Below are positions 49,485-62,119 of a stretch of DNA of 64,000 nt, piece after piece. Position numbers and translations under genes: made by a program. The notes under the pieces were generated by a model. That model had not been told where the DNA came from, did not search any database, and saw only the letters and a program-made list of their open reading frames with translations. Location: the NCBI GenBank assembly GCA_013399305.1, contig VXAI01000088.1:3296858-3360857 (forward strand), written 5' to 3'. The stretch is from Rostratula benghalensis (lineage: Eukaryota > Chordata > Aves > Charadriiformes > Rostratulidae). How positions within the stretch are numbered: position 1 is the first letter of the stretch; the number at the start of each line of letters is the position of its first letter.

Positions 49485-52400
49485 CACAGAGAATAATTAT
49501 TTCCAGAAAGAGACTGTCTAAAAGTGTCAGTTAAGTCCCCTGCTGATGCTTGTGGAAAGTGGTAAAAAGCTGCAGAAAACTGGCAAGATCAGGCAGCTAC
49601 AGCGAGTTAATGTGAAGCCAAATGATATTCCCAAAACACAGGAGGTATTCTGTATCTTTTCTCTGGTGGAAAAATGATATCTGTTAATAGGCATTAATAG
49701 AGTCCTCCTCCATTAAGCCCACACTGTATTTGTAGGTGCCTAGGACCTGCCTCTTTCTCCGTTAGCCTGCCTACTTTTCCAAAACTATTCAGAAGAGCTT
49801 ATCCTGGAAAAACAAGCACATACCTCTTGATATTATAATATGGTTTCAAGCAGATAACAGTCTAATCTGCCTAGCTAGTACTACATTAAAGTAGATGCTG
49901 GATCCTTCACACAGAGAGTGTGGGTCTGGTTTTGGGAGGACCTCAGCCCGCATACAGAGGGAGATTCCTGATCACCAGGTACAGTGGGCGAAACACCACC
50001 TTTTCCTCCAAAGCACACTGTTAAATTTCTAAAAATGAACTAGGGAACAGAAAAGAGGCAACTTGTTGCCTTTAGGGACCTTTTTTGGGGCAAAATTTCT
50101 TTGAAAGGGGAATACCCTAGGAACCTGCTTCTTGTTTTCCTGGACCTGCGTCCTACGCAGCCCAACTCAGTAGCTTGGGGACAGAGCCCTGCTACATCTC
50201 ATCTAACAGTTACTCATCCTCTTGTTCCCTTTTCTATCAGCTTCAAGATCTTGCTTGTCCAGCCCTCTGCTCGGGGCCTCCCTTAGGACAAGAAGATAGC
50301 ATTGAAAGCACCAGTTTCTGTTATTGTTTCTACCATTTCCCATATGTAAAAATGTTGTAGACCTTATTCCAGGTCACTGGCATTTCTTCATTTCTTTCAG
50401 TAGTCAGGCTGACACTTAATTGAAGTTAACTCTGTTCCACACACTGTCTCAGCATCTGGTTTGGAGGAATGGACCACCTGTGAACCTACGCACTAAAATT
50501 TAGGTAAATCAACATACCTGCTGCACAGTGGATCTCATGACAAATAGAAAAACCTGGACAAGAGAGCAGAATTACATTTTAGGGTTCCAAAAGTGCATGT
50601 TCTTTAGAGTAGGTTTATAGATCTGATTAGAACCCAAAATGTATTTCTTTACATTTCAAACTCCATCAGATGTAGGACCTAGCTTAGGTGTCTTGAAGAA
50701 ATACTCTTATCTTTGTTCTACTCTATATTTAACATGATGGCTCACTTGGTATGTGCATTTATAGACTAAAATTCTCTGCTTTTGGCTGTTTAATGATCTG
50801 CAGGAAGAAATTGAAAGCTCATTCTTTCCATGATGAGAGGGTACATACTGAAAACTCACTTGGGAAAATAATCTGATATAGGGTTTCTTTGATTCTGAAA
50901 TGATTATTTTTTGCCTTGGCCTTGGTCTTGGCCTTAAGTAAATCTTACTTTGTAAGAAAAGGAGAGACAATTTTTTTAACTTGTGTAAAGTGAAGAGTTT
51001 TGTCTGTACCAGCTAGAAGGAACCTGTGGCTGCTGCTGGTTTGGAAAGTGGCACCTTATGTAGTGGTTCAGTAGGAAGTTGACATAACATATGTGGGTTA
51101 TGAAGAGGAGCAGAAAGTAAGGCATGACAGCTTCTGTTTGTTTCAGAGAAACATTAAGAGCAAAGTGATGGTTGTCCCGAGTATTCCTTTTCCCCTGTTT
51201 CACATGTGCTCATTCTCCCCCATTTCTTTTTTTTTTTCCTGTAGAACAAAAGACCGAGAAATCTGCTTGCAGGACTACATGTGTGTCTTTGCCAGCGGAT
51301 TAGGTAGAAGTGCTGTTTCCTTTATTTATTTGTTTTGAATGATTATAAAAATGTTTCTATCCCTGCAACGTGATGGATTGCAAGTTTAATTCCCCAATAT
51401 TGCCCAAGAAGACCAAGCACAACTCTTCTTTTTTAGATTGCTTGTTTCAGGCTGGTTGGTAAGTCCAGGGAGTCACCTCCACTGTCATATGTCTTAATTT
51501 TCTTTATAACTTTCTCAGTCAGACTTCAGGGTCCAGCTACCTTGTGCGTGGCTGTGAAGGCAGGCAGGAGGTGGGAACTGTTGCCTCCTTCCAAAACCCT
51601 GTGGTGGGCCTCTGACACCACACTGAGCTGAAGCTGGAAGCCAGAATGCATTCCTTCTGGGGAAAAAAAAATAAAAAACTGGGGCAGGGGGGGGAAAGCT
51701 CACATCTCAAATCACAAACTCTGTTCATACCAGTGGGAGCGCCTCCCTTCCTAACTCGGATTGCACCAGCTTGCCTGTTGCTGAGTGCCACAGCTGCGGG
51801 AACCTGGGGAGAATCAGAGTTACGGCCAAGGAATATTGGTCTGCTGCCCCTGAAGATGCTCATTAATACTATATTACTGCTGAAGTAATTGTTTCTTCAA
51901 TTTTTTGGGGGGGCACAAACCTGTTCACTTTAAGAATTCGCTGGAAGCGATTAAAGACAGAATTTTCCTTAATGGGTCAGAGGGTTTTGTTTTTGCAAGG
52001 CAACACTGACAATTCTTTTTCTCTTTGCTTTGCTATTTTATGTTTTCCTTCGCACCTCTGTGATTTCCCTAATAATTCCTGGTGCCCTAAATAAAATACT
52101 CCCAGCACTTCTTCTCCTCCTCCTGGATAATTTAACTTTCTGAGAGGGATAAGCAAGTCACCAGTTCATGAATGCCTGGTGTGTTCAACTAAGCATTAGC
52201 ATATACAATTACTGAGAAAATATTGAAATAATCTACAGCAGAAAATATAACCTGCAGGAAAATACTTCTACTCCCTCACATATTTTGTGCAAATTTTGTG
52301 TGCTCTGAACTGGGTCAATATGTATATAACTAGGAAATACACCAAGTGCAAGGAAAAGACATTATTTTATAAACGCAGACTAGGAGGAATCAAAGTTTAT

Positions 52401-52779
52401 ACTCCTCTCTAGCTATCTCTCTATATTTAATACGATCAACTTGCAAAATGATTTGATATTTATAAATCAGTACAGGTATGAAACAGTCAAGTTCTTGTGG
52501 AAATGTACTGAGACAACTGCTCATTTCTAGTAAGGGGTCCTTAAACCACTCCTCATACCTGTGAGGCCTGTAAAGGGACTTTAAAATGTGTGAAAATGTC
52601 ACTTAGTCCCAGACTAAGGACCTCTGCCCCCCATGAAGTACAAAGTAGCATTAGAAAAAGGTGTGTTAAGTTCACTCTCTTTAACAGAAAGCGTCTGAAC
52701 AAGACTGCAAAATTATACCTTTTGCAGTTCTGCAGCGAGCTGAATCTTCATTTTATATTATTATCTTAGCAACAGGAAT

Positions 52780-53260
52780 AATCTTTGCGTTTTCGTCAGT
52801 ATCTCAGCCGTAACGCATGGGCCCTGGGCAGGTTTTTCTCCCATTGTGTGTGAAAGCCAAGCTTGACCCTCGGTTGCTCTCTGTAGAGTCGTTTCAGAGA
52901 CTGAAAGGTAGGTGTTAGAGACCACTGGCATAGAAACTGACAGCCTTCAGGGCGCAGGCATCTTTGGCTGAGTCACTTGCAAACTGCTGCAGCTCAATGA
53001 CAGCTTACCAGCATGCAAAGCCATTAGGAAAGCACAGCTGAGTGACTGCGAGTGCATGGGAATGACATATTTGATCTCATTTGCTGTTTATTTTATGGGC
53101 TCGAGTTTATCAATCAAAGCCTACGAGCTGCGGACGACAAGACACAGCGAGGGCTGTTGGGAATCCGGCAGCAGTCCTGCGTTCAACGCAGAGAATAATG
53201 AAGTATGGATACTAATTAAAATAATATAGGTTACGAAGCTGTGCCTTCAGCCATTAAGGA
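52780..53260. other. Candidate conserved non-coding element block (inferred)
   Basis: CpG-bearing sequence within AT-rich surroundings, free of repeats. It includes an AP-1/NFE2-type TGAGTCA (near 52968), a related TGAGTGA (near 53040), TTTATC/ATCAATCAAA strings and TAATTAAAAT. No coding frame stands out. The call is from texture only. Confidence 0.35.
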
Positions 53261-56200
53261 CTGCCTGGCTCTCTCCAGCAGTCAGCCTCAGAAGGCAAGG
53301 GAAGTGTCTGTGTATGGTTTCTACATATCTGCTGTGAACATAAATGTCAGTCATTTAAACACTGCTTATCAACCTCATGTAATAGATGTATCACATACAA
53401 GCAAAAAAAAAAAAAAAAGGCAGATACAGCTATGCATTTAAATATCAGCTATACATGCATCTATAAAGCCACAGATAATTTACAAATGTTTATATTTTAC
53501 AGATGAATCGTAGGTATTTATAATGCCATATTTGTGTGCTTTGCACAGGGAAAACAATACAAACATATGCAAACCTGTGCCTGGTATCCAAGACGGAAGT
53601 TTATATACAGATACATATGCAAAAATATGATCTGTCATTTTCAGCAGATCTAATTCTTTCCTCCCACATGTTAAGCCTTGAACTGCTGGAAATTCGTTGA
53701 AGAGAAATGTACTACTACAGATTTCCTCTAGCACAGAAAGCTTCAGACTCCAGGTCTGCAAATTTAGTACCTAACAGGCTACATTCTGAAGATAACGGCT
53801 TTGGAAAAGCCAAATCATGTCTGCTGTCTCTCTGCCTTTATTTGACATTTGATACTGCCTCACAATGCCTTGTGGAACATACTCACAACATCATGTCTGT
53901 AACTTGGTAGCTAAGTGACGTAAAATCTGTGGTCGTGTTACAAATCACTGTTGGACCCGAATTTCTTCCTTCTTTTTTGGCTTAAGCTAAAATCTCACTC
54001 TTGTAGAATTATAATAAGAGATGGACTAGGTCTGAAGAGCAATTTATATACAACTTTAAAGGAAAGCAGGAAATCTACCACCCTAATAAAAACTGGGTTT
54101 TTTATATACTGTGTGACTTCAGCTCTCATTTGTCACAAGTCTCTCCAGTTTTCATACACCCTCTTGTCCAGCTTCTTCTAAAACCTGCAGTTAATAAACT
54201 ACCCAGTAAGGAATTTTTTTTTCTTGCAGAATTTAATCTAATCTTCATATGTATTTTCCAAAAAAAACTTAAATTCTTTTAAATCCAGGAAATCTGTTTT
54301 TTAGTTTTGTGCAAAAATAAAGAAGAATATTTTACAAATTTTACAGAACATTTTACAAATGTTTATGTCAGAAATGTGAGTGCGCTTCTTCAGGATTTTC
54401 CTTCTGTTTTGACAGATCATCGAAAACTCTCGCAATTTTTAATGTTTGGTAATACTGCCCATTAATTAGTAGCTTTTCTCTGCTCACAGTTCTGAGGATT
54501 TTGTGAGAGTTGTTAACACCACAGTTATAACCACAATTGTTCATGTTTTGTCTACACGTGCACCGGTCCTGGTTATTAAGTGTTGTCTAACAGGGAACTG
54601 AATGCAGAATCCTGAGAAAAAAATTAATATATTTTAAATTTTGTCTCAAAACCAAACACTTCCGGTTTATATTTCATTATTTCACCATTTTGCTGGCAAA
54701 CCACGGTGAAATACTGTTTTGTGTGAGTCAGTGGAAAACTTGGCGGGTTTTACATTTTTAAGTCTCAAGAAAGCTATATACTTAGACAGACTAGATCATT
54801 ATAAGATTGTAGTGGTGATATCATCAATATTATCTCATTAATTTCCCCTCCAGGCCAGAATCTAACTCACGGCTTATGTTTTATACTGACAAATCATGTA
54901 CTCTGTATCAGGGATGGCATTTTGTTTTACTTGAAAGAGTAAAATATTTCCTTATATTGTCACCCACACTAATGTAAATTGTATTAAAATTTTATTTCTA
55001 ACATGTTTTTGGTGAGGCTTTTTTTGTGGAAAGGATGCTCCCTCTTTATTTCTTCGTAGCATTTCTTCAGGAGTTGGAAATAATGTGTGGGCAAATTTGA
55101 GATAAAAAAATGGAAGTGGGATTTTAACAACGGTACATTCAGTAGACAGCTATTGATTTTAATGAAGTCAGTCTAAAATATGCAATTACTACATGGCCTT
55201 CATAAATAATAAGTCAAAACTGTCCTCAGGAGAGGTCAATGGAGAAGGTCAATAATTTCAGTGCACTGAGGCAGAACTGTGTGTATTTTTACTTCTTGAC
55301 TATAGAACACTCATTGAATTTTTCACCTGCAAGTCAGCAAACTACATACATTGTAGAAACGGTACAGCAATGATCCACGAATCCAGGACATGGCCAAAGC
55401 TGGAAAGGTCAAGTGTCCAAACTCTATCATTGCTCCTCCAAACAAGGCTGCAGGGAGCTATGAAATCAAGAAAATGCTGAGAAGAGCAAGAAACATTCAA
55501 AATTTAATTTAATCTATTGATGTAAACAGCACACATATCTGAAATGGCATGCACAGGTCATCTTACGGCGGACACAGAAATGTTCTCCTGAACATAGTTG
55601 ATGACCAGTATAGGTGCACTTCCTTTCCTGAATGGAGAAAATACATGTAGAACAAAATAAAACACACACTTGAAAACTTTGCAGTTTTCACCTGCAAGGG
55701 TTGGAGCATCTGTGTCTCCTGGTTTACAGTCCTTGCACACCTGGTCTTGTTGGCAGACCATGGGGAACTGAGAAGTTCTGGACTTGAGAGAAACACTAGT
55801 GATAACCAGTACTCTCTCATGCTAAAAGATTAAATAACATTGTACCATCTGCTTGGAAGAATGCTGAGAATAGTTTTCTCATGCCCTAAAATTTTCAGCA
55901 AATCTAGCTACACATGCTAGGTAAGGCTAAGCAAGCACCATAAATCCCACCAAATTATAATCCTAAATAATTTATTCTACATAAAACTTACTTATTAATA
56001 CTAAACAATTAATGTTGCTCAACCCTGAGGAGATGTTTCATGTGACTATGAACATGTCCTTAGATTTTGCCTACGTAGTTGAATCGGTGCAAAAATGTTT
56101 TGATTGGTTGACAATAAACATCCTTATGGATAATACTTTTGAATAAAATTATCGTACTGTGGTTTTGAATGAAACAACTACCCCAAAGCAAATTTGAATC

Positions 56201-57656
56201 CCAAATGGATAGTTCCCCTGTAATGGCTATTGAATTACTGTTCTGCAAAAGAGATGCTGCTCAATTTTTTTTTTCACATAGACAGAACCTGAAAATGCAA
56301 TTTTCATTTGTTAGGCTTTGCAAGAGGGACGACAGCACTTCCCTACATCTTGACTGTATTCCAAGAGTAAACACACTTGCAGACTTGCAGGTGTTAATGT
56401 AGCAGGTGAACTGGCATCTAAAATTAAGAACAATAAGGAGGTTAATAGGGTATTAACTTCTGTTTCTTCATCCATACTACCATTGCCATCATGTAATAGT
56501 TCTGCCACATAATGTTTTTTTCAGTTAGGAATCTCAGCCTCACCCAACGACTGGAAGAAAGGCAGAGTTTTATGCAAACAGCAAAAAGATCAAAGGAAAA
56601 AGTTCCTGTGTACTTTACTGGGGTTTTGGATTGATACTGTCATAGCTTATCTTCAGGCACAGAATACAAATTTCCAATTGTATATTAGAACACAAAACCT
56701 CTAAAAATGTAGAAGCCAAAATGTTGTATTTACTTGTATTTATCTTGATAAAATACCTGTTGCTTCTTATTCTATAGCTCAGAAAAGAAACTAAGCAGTT
56801 GGACATATTCTGGAAGAGGAGGGGTGAGAAATCACAAAGAAAAGTACAGGAATATCATGTCAGAGACACTGCTGCCAAAACAGAGCTTTCTTCTGATAGA
56901 TAATGATTCTGTGCCAGTCGACTACTTCCATGTAAGGTAATATACGAATTATCATACAAGTTTAAGCTCATTTTTAGCTTACTGTTGAGGATCTGGAAAG
57001 TTTTCACACTTGCTGGGTGTTCTAATTTTTTGGCAAAGAATTAAACCTCCACTTGATTTGCAACCAGATTCACCATCAAAGATTTGAGACCTGCCATTCC
57101 CATCGCGAAACTGTAGGTGTTGCTGAAGCTGCACAGTTGCATAAGAGAAGCAGGTGACCTAATCACGCCCTGGAAGTATTGGTTAATACTTTTAGCACCC
57201 TCTCAAGCTATCTGTTCTCCTGCTTCTGTGTGATGCTTGAAAAGGCATTTGTATTTCATGCATTCCTCATCACTCGGGATTTTTATTTTTGGTGTGGGGT
57301 GCTTTTTGGCGCTCTCAAAGTAAGTTTTGCAGCCTGTATGGATTATAGCTTGTTAGTGAATTGGGCCCTACAAGAAGTCCTGCAATGTAGGGAGCTGTCT
57401 GCAAGACTTATGGATTTCATTTTAATTTAAAGGAAAAAAAAAGTTGAGGTCAGTTAAAAGCTGATTGTATTCTGGGAACTTTAGAGTACATGGGAGTGAG
57501 TATCTTTATTTTGCTTTAATAGAAAAAATTTTAACAATACATTCCAGACAATACTGAGAGTTTAGTTTTCCAGTTTATCATGCTTGTTATCCCAGGTATC
57601 AATTCTCCAAGCCCAATCTGTTTCCAGTCTTTTTGTCATCAGAATGGAAAGATCAA

Positions 57657-57669
57657 TGACCTTTGACAT
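57657..57669 (-). promoter_or_regulatory. DR1 nuclear-receptor-like site (motif match only)
   Basis: TGACCTTTGACAT reads ATGTCAAAGGTCA on the minus strand, one base from the ideal direct repeat of AGGTCA with a 1-bp spacer. HNF4, COUP-TF and RXR/PPAR dimers bind such DR1 elements. It sits in sequence of CNE-like texture. One match of this quality in 64 kb could be chance. Confidence 0.3.
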
Positions 57670-59985
57670 GGTGTGAGCTGCCGAGTGAATCAGGGGGGAC
57701 TTGACCACCAGGACCAAGGACAAAGATCGGGGCTGGGCTGAATAACAGCTTAGGAGCCTGTAAAGCTCAAGGAATTGCCCAGAGATCTGAGGAAGACTGT
57801 TTTTTTTCCTTAGCACTTTGTTGTTCTGGGTGCAGGCGCTCCAGAACTTTGTGCTGAAACTTTCACACTTGCAGCTTTCCTCATTGCAATATCACTGTGT
57901 CACTCACTCTAAGCAACTTCAGAACAGCCTAAAAATAGGCCTGTCAGTCACAACAGTGAGAAAACAGGAAAATTCTAACAGTCTGACATAGCTGAATGGA
58001 AAGATTTACATTTCCTACCACGGGAGAAAACACAGAACGATGTCTGATAAAAATACGGCTTTTTCTAGACAGATCAAATGAAAGAATGAATATAATTATC
58101 TCTGTACTGATGTTGCTTGTCTCATCGAAACAACCCCAAACCACTCCTTTCCAAAGCAAAATTTTCTATGGTATAGTTTATTTGTAACCTAGACAAGAAT
58201 TATATTGCAATATAAAGCAAAAAGTGGATGTGGAATTCCCTTACTTGTCTTTCTCTTTTTTGCGTGCAAAGTCAAATAAAAGCAATGCTAAAGTTTATTC
58301 TAACAGTGAAAAGGGAAAATTTTTTTAAAAAACTAATGTGGAGTATATACATGGCACTTTCCAAAGTATGCCTGCCTCATAAAAGTTTGCTAAAAATGAT
58401 CCCTTTCCAGTATTTAGGTTTTCTAGGCAAAGTTTAAGGATTTCAAGTCAAACTGTTGGGTGGTTGAGTACTGATGGCTGAGGGGTGATCCTAAAACCTT
58501 TCCACTACAGTTTTGGGCAGTCTTAGCTGCCCTGATAATTAAGTATTTCCTTGTCTTCATCAGACTACCTTTCTCTATCAAAATACAGCAGACGTGTTAA
58601 AGATCTTCCTAAAGACATATACTGATTACTGTTTTGAACTTGAATATTTTCCTACTGCCAGAAGTTTTCAGTGTGATGGAAGTAGTGCAGCAGAAAGAAG
58701 AAAAAGTGCCTTATTTTCTTTTTTTACCTCCTTTTCTTCCACACTGCCTGAATGAACTTTGTGTATTTGTATAAATTAACTTGGTGGGAAACACCTCCCT
58801 GGCTGCTTGTGGGACAGATCATTGGTTTGGTCTTCCTGGCTGTTGGAGGCCAGAAAATACTACATTAGGGAGACTATGACCATGCTGCTTACAGTGCTTT
58901 CCTGTGCCCACTCCTTAATAAAAAAAACAGAGAAATCATTTAACAGCAGTACCAGTAGTAGTAACCTCATTTTCTATATGGGTCATTGCCCTGTGGCACA
59001 TACAACAGAATAACATGTAAAATCTTACATCTTTGGTACTCTACCCCCTTTAAAATTATGCCTGTTTAAACAAGTGAAGGGAGAAAATTTAGCCAAACAC
59101 AACCCATTACCTCTTATCTGAATATATCAATTGATTCAAAAAATGACAAAGGGACCTTATTTGTTCTGCAGCTGGCCCAGCTCCAGTTCAAAACATGCTT
59201 AATTTCACTTGGGGTGAGAGCAAGTTGTCCTTTCAGTTGGAGATTTTATATTTATGCTTCTCTCCCTTTTTTTTCTGCTCCCATGTTAATGAAGTTGTTA
59301 CCATGAGATGGATGTCTTCTGACACTGTGAAACTTAAAAGAGAAAAAATTATCCAGGACAGATCACTCATCTTCATCAAAATGAGTTTCCTGCTGATTGT
59401 ATAATGCTACCAGAAAGTTGGGCAGGGGGAATCCAGTGAAATACCCTCCAGAGCCTGTCAAAATGATGGTTTTTCTTTGGAAACTGGATTAAGAAATACT
59501 TGATTGCACTACCCTTTTCTTCTTTTTAACACCTCACTTTTAAGATATGTAAATATCTGTCTTTGTGGAGTACCTGGGAAGCGAGTCACTGACAATGTGC
59601 ACTGCAAGGAAGGATTTGGCTGAAGGATGTCCATAAGAACTACAAAATAATATTGTTATCAAAGAGCCACAACAGAAATGGAGAAACATATATATTTGAT
59701 ACAATTCCAAGTTCGAAGTGTGACCTAATGATTTTTTGACATTTTTATGTCTTTTTTAACATTCTTCACCTATTTAAGGTTAAAAAGTGGGTTTAGAAAA
59801 TTAAAAACAAATAATAAATTGAAGAAATTTTAATATTTTAGTGCTTCCAAGAAACACTTTTATACAGTACTTTTGTCAGGCTTTGTGACACCAGTGTTTT
59901 GGTGCATTGAATTAATGTACCAAAATAAACATTTTGTTACACTAGTTTTCTTATGGTGCTTCTTTGGGAAAATAATAGCAAGCGG

Positions 59986-60415
59986 TGTAGGATTTGGGGG
60001 AGAGGGGTGCAGAAGAGTGGCTAACGGGCAGAGGCTATGATATGCTCTGCCATGCACAATCCAATCTTTGAGATACCACAAACAATGGCTGTGTGTTGAA
60101 GCGTCCTTGTAGGGTGGATAAGGGGAAGTTGGCAGGAGTTGTAAGAGCAAGGGAGGATGATAAAGATGGATACTGAAACCGTAAGGCAAAGAATTAGCGC
60201 TGAGGACTAGTGCTGACATACACATTCCGTGCGAATATTAGGCCAGCCAATTACAGTTATGCTAAGAGCATGTGAATAAGGAGCATTAACCAATCAGTGT
60301 GAATATTGCGTCACGTGAACAACCTGGTAGATTATAAATGTAGAAGCATCAATAAACAAGCAAGATCCATAACTCATATTGAGTCCGTGTCTTGACTCTG
60401 TCCGGTTTTCCTACA
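59986..60415 (+). mobile_element. Candidate solo LTR of an endogenous retrovirus (alpha/beta-retrovirus-like layout)
   Basis: The 430-bp segment begins TGTAGGA and ends TCCTACA, a perfect 7-bp terminal inverted repeat with the required TG...CA. Inside are CCAAT boxes (60247-60251, 60290-60294), a GCGTCACGTGA element (CACGTG at 60312-60317), TATAAAT at 60333-60339 and AATAAA at 60351-60356. A poly(A) signal about 12 bp after the TATA box is the compact order known from avian leukosis-type LTRs. No internal viral genes or second LTR are present. A clean target-site duplication was not found (left flank AGCGG, right flank GGGGG), so the ends are provisional. Confidence 0.55.
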
Positions 60416-60448
60416 GGGGGGATTGCCTTGAGCTGTCTAAAATTTCCA

Positions 60449-60828
60449 ATTAGTCCAATCCCCCTGCCAGAGCAGGAACACCCAGAGCAGGTCACACAGG
60501 AATACATCCAGGCAGGGTTTGAATGTCTCCAGAGAAGGAGACTCCACAACCTCTGTGAGCAACCCATTCCAGTGTTCTGTTGCTCTCACCATGAAGTTTT
60601 TCCTCATATTTCAGTGGAACCTCCTGTGTTTCAGCTTGCACCCATTGCCCCTTGTCCTATCATGGGATGTCCCTGAGAACAGCCTGGCTCCATCCTCCTG
60701 ACACTCACCCTTTCCATATTTATAAACATTCATGAGGTCACCCCTCAGTCTCCTCTTCTCCAAGATCAAGAGACCCAGCTCCCTCAGCCTCTCCTCCTCT
60801 GGGAGATGCTCCACTCCCTTAATCACAT
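60449..60828 (-). mobile_element. CR1 LINE ORF2 end, missing its terminal tail
   Basis: Homology starts at TAGTCCAATCCCCCTGCC, which in CR1 orientation is the GGCAGGGGGATTGGACTA of the 3'UTR. The usual last 40-50 bp with the repeated tail are absent; instead the LTR candidate and about 33 bp of other sequence lie there. It continues through the reversed ORF2 C-terminus (minus frame 60611-60940: '[28 protein letters not shown]', '[17 protein letters not shown]' in pieces) and ends near 60828 at a TGATGATTT repeat. Confidence 0.93.
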
Positions 60829-60910
60829 TTTGATGATTATTTTTTTTTTTATTTTGATGATTTTGATGATCATGATGTTTTGGGTTTTGTTGTCGGTGTT
60901 TTTTTTTAAA
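60828..60910 (+). repeat. TGATGATTT-type simple repeat and T/G-rich tract at a CR1 truncation point
   Basis: TTTTGATGATT units recur at about 60828-60875, with a T run at 60839-60850, followed by GTTTTGGGTTTTGTTG. The tract directly abuts the 5'-truncated edge of the minus-strand CR1. Confidence 0.75.
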
Positions 60911-62119
60911 CAGCCATAAACTGAAACCAAGGGAAGTCACCCTGTTTAGATTAAAATCTTCTGGATTTTGAGATCAATCAGTAAGGAGACATCAAAGATG
61001 GACCTTCCTGATGAGATCCCCCATGGACTAGTTCTTGTTCCAAAACTATGCAGTGTTTTTATTAACACCAGACTCTGTAGATTGCTGGTGCTACACAGAC
61101 TCACAGAGGAGTATGCAGCTATGGCAATGAATTATAGAATAGCTGAGGCTTGAATAATAATGTTACAAGGCCATAATTAAGAGAATGTGTTCCCATAAAA
61201 TCATCTGCAACCAAGAAAAATTCCTACAAACCCATTCTGAGGACAGGGGGACACATTTTAAAGTTTTCAAAGGCAGCACACTCTATGTGAATTTTGGGGG
61301 TAAATAAAATACAGTGGCAGAGGAACTAACATGAGGCTTCACAGTAAAAGTTGAATACCAGACTGTGCACTTGGCTAAAACACCAACTGTGATGGTGAGC
61401 CTGGCACTGGAATACCCTGCCCCATCCTTGCTTGATCTGAGCGGGGAGAAAACCTGAAAAGAGCTCAGCAAATGAATAAAAGAGCCACAAGGGGTGACTG
61501 AGGAGGAGGAGGCAGCTGGGGACAGGGCACACAGCGAGCGCCTGAGCTGCCTTTTCACAGCCAGATGGGAGCTCACTGTGCTCACACCTCGAGTGGATCA
61601 ACCTGGCCAGCCTGGACCCAGGAAGGCATCTCACAGCACGTTCTGAGGCAGATTTTTGGCAGGCATAGAGAGACCCAGGGTCCCCTGAGCAGGCTCTTTG
61701 TCAGGGCAAACTCCCATCCTATGCCATCCCCACACTGTGAGCTGGGCAGCTGCTCCAGCTCCCTGCTGCCTTCTGACAGATGATTTCAGCACAGGGTTGG
61801 CACACTTGGCCCATGGGTTGAGGGGTTACACCAGGACAAGAAGGGGCTGTGTTTCAGCTCAGACTGGCGGAACCCATTGAGACATTTCACCTTCTGCAGA
61901 GTGAAGTGATGGCTGCTGCACTGGAGCAGTTCAGCATCTCTTGAGGAAGCCACTGCAGTGTTGAATCTTGCTATTTTACCACAAGACTTATCTAATTTGA
62001 TGTTAACTGTTGCATTTTAGGGGTCCTACCTGCAAACTGAAAATAAATCATTCAGTGTTTATCTGTTAGAGATGGACAGGAAAGTCAGCACCTGGGACCT
62101 TTCTCCTCAAACAGCCTGA
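60911..62119. other. Unique sequence, no gene recognised
   Basis: Higher GC between about 61380 and 61900. Small overlapping frames on both strands (61283-61634 minus, 61565-61880 plus) have no recognisable domain. Confidence 0.5.

Larger units (their letters stand above)
43639..59985. other. About 16 kb without recognisable CR1 or LTR
   Basis: The longest repeat-poor stretch of the window. It contains only simple tracts (an A/C tract at 43864-43899, AT-rich 44165-44215, poly(T) at 48836-48852, purine tract 49431-49471), a short tandem duplication at 46155-46301 and CNE-like blocks around 47.8-48.8 kb and 52.7-53.3 kb. No known exon was recognised. The longest non-simple open frame is 46370-46933. 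Such repeat-poor blocks in vertebrates often flank developmental regulators, but no gene identity can be given. Confidence 0.55.

Noticed and set aside
50913..50935. Four CTTGGC/CTTGGT units in tandem
   Set aside because: A very short minisatellite with no wider structure; the RPRPRP-like peptide on the minus strand is its translation only.
53479..54366. 15-mer TTTACAAATGTTTAT present at 53479 and 54352
   Set aside because: An AT-rich 15-mer repeated once in 64 kb is within chance expectation.
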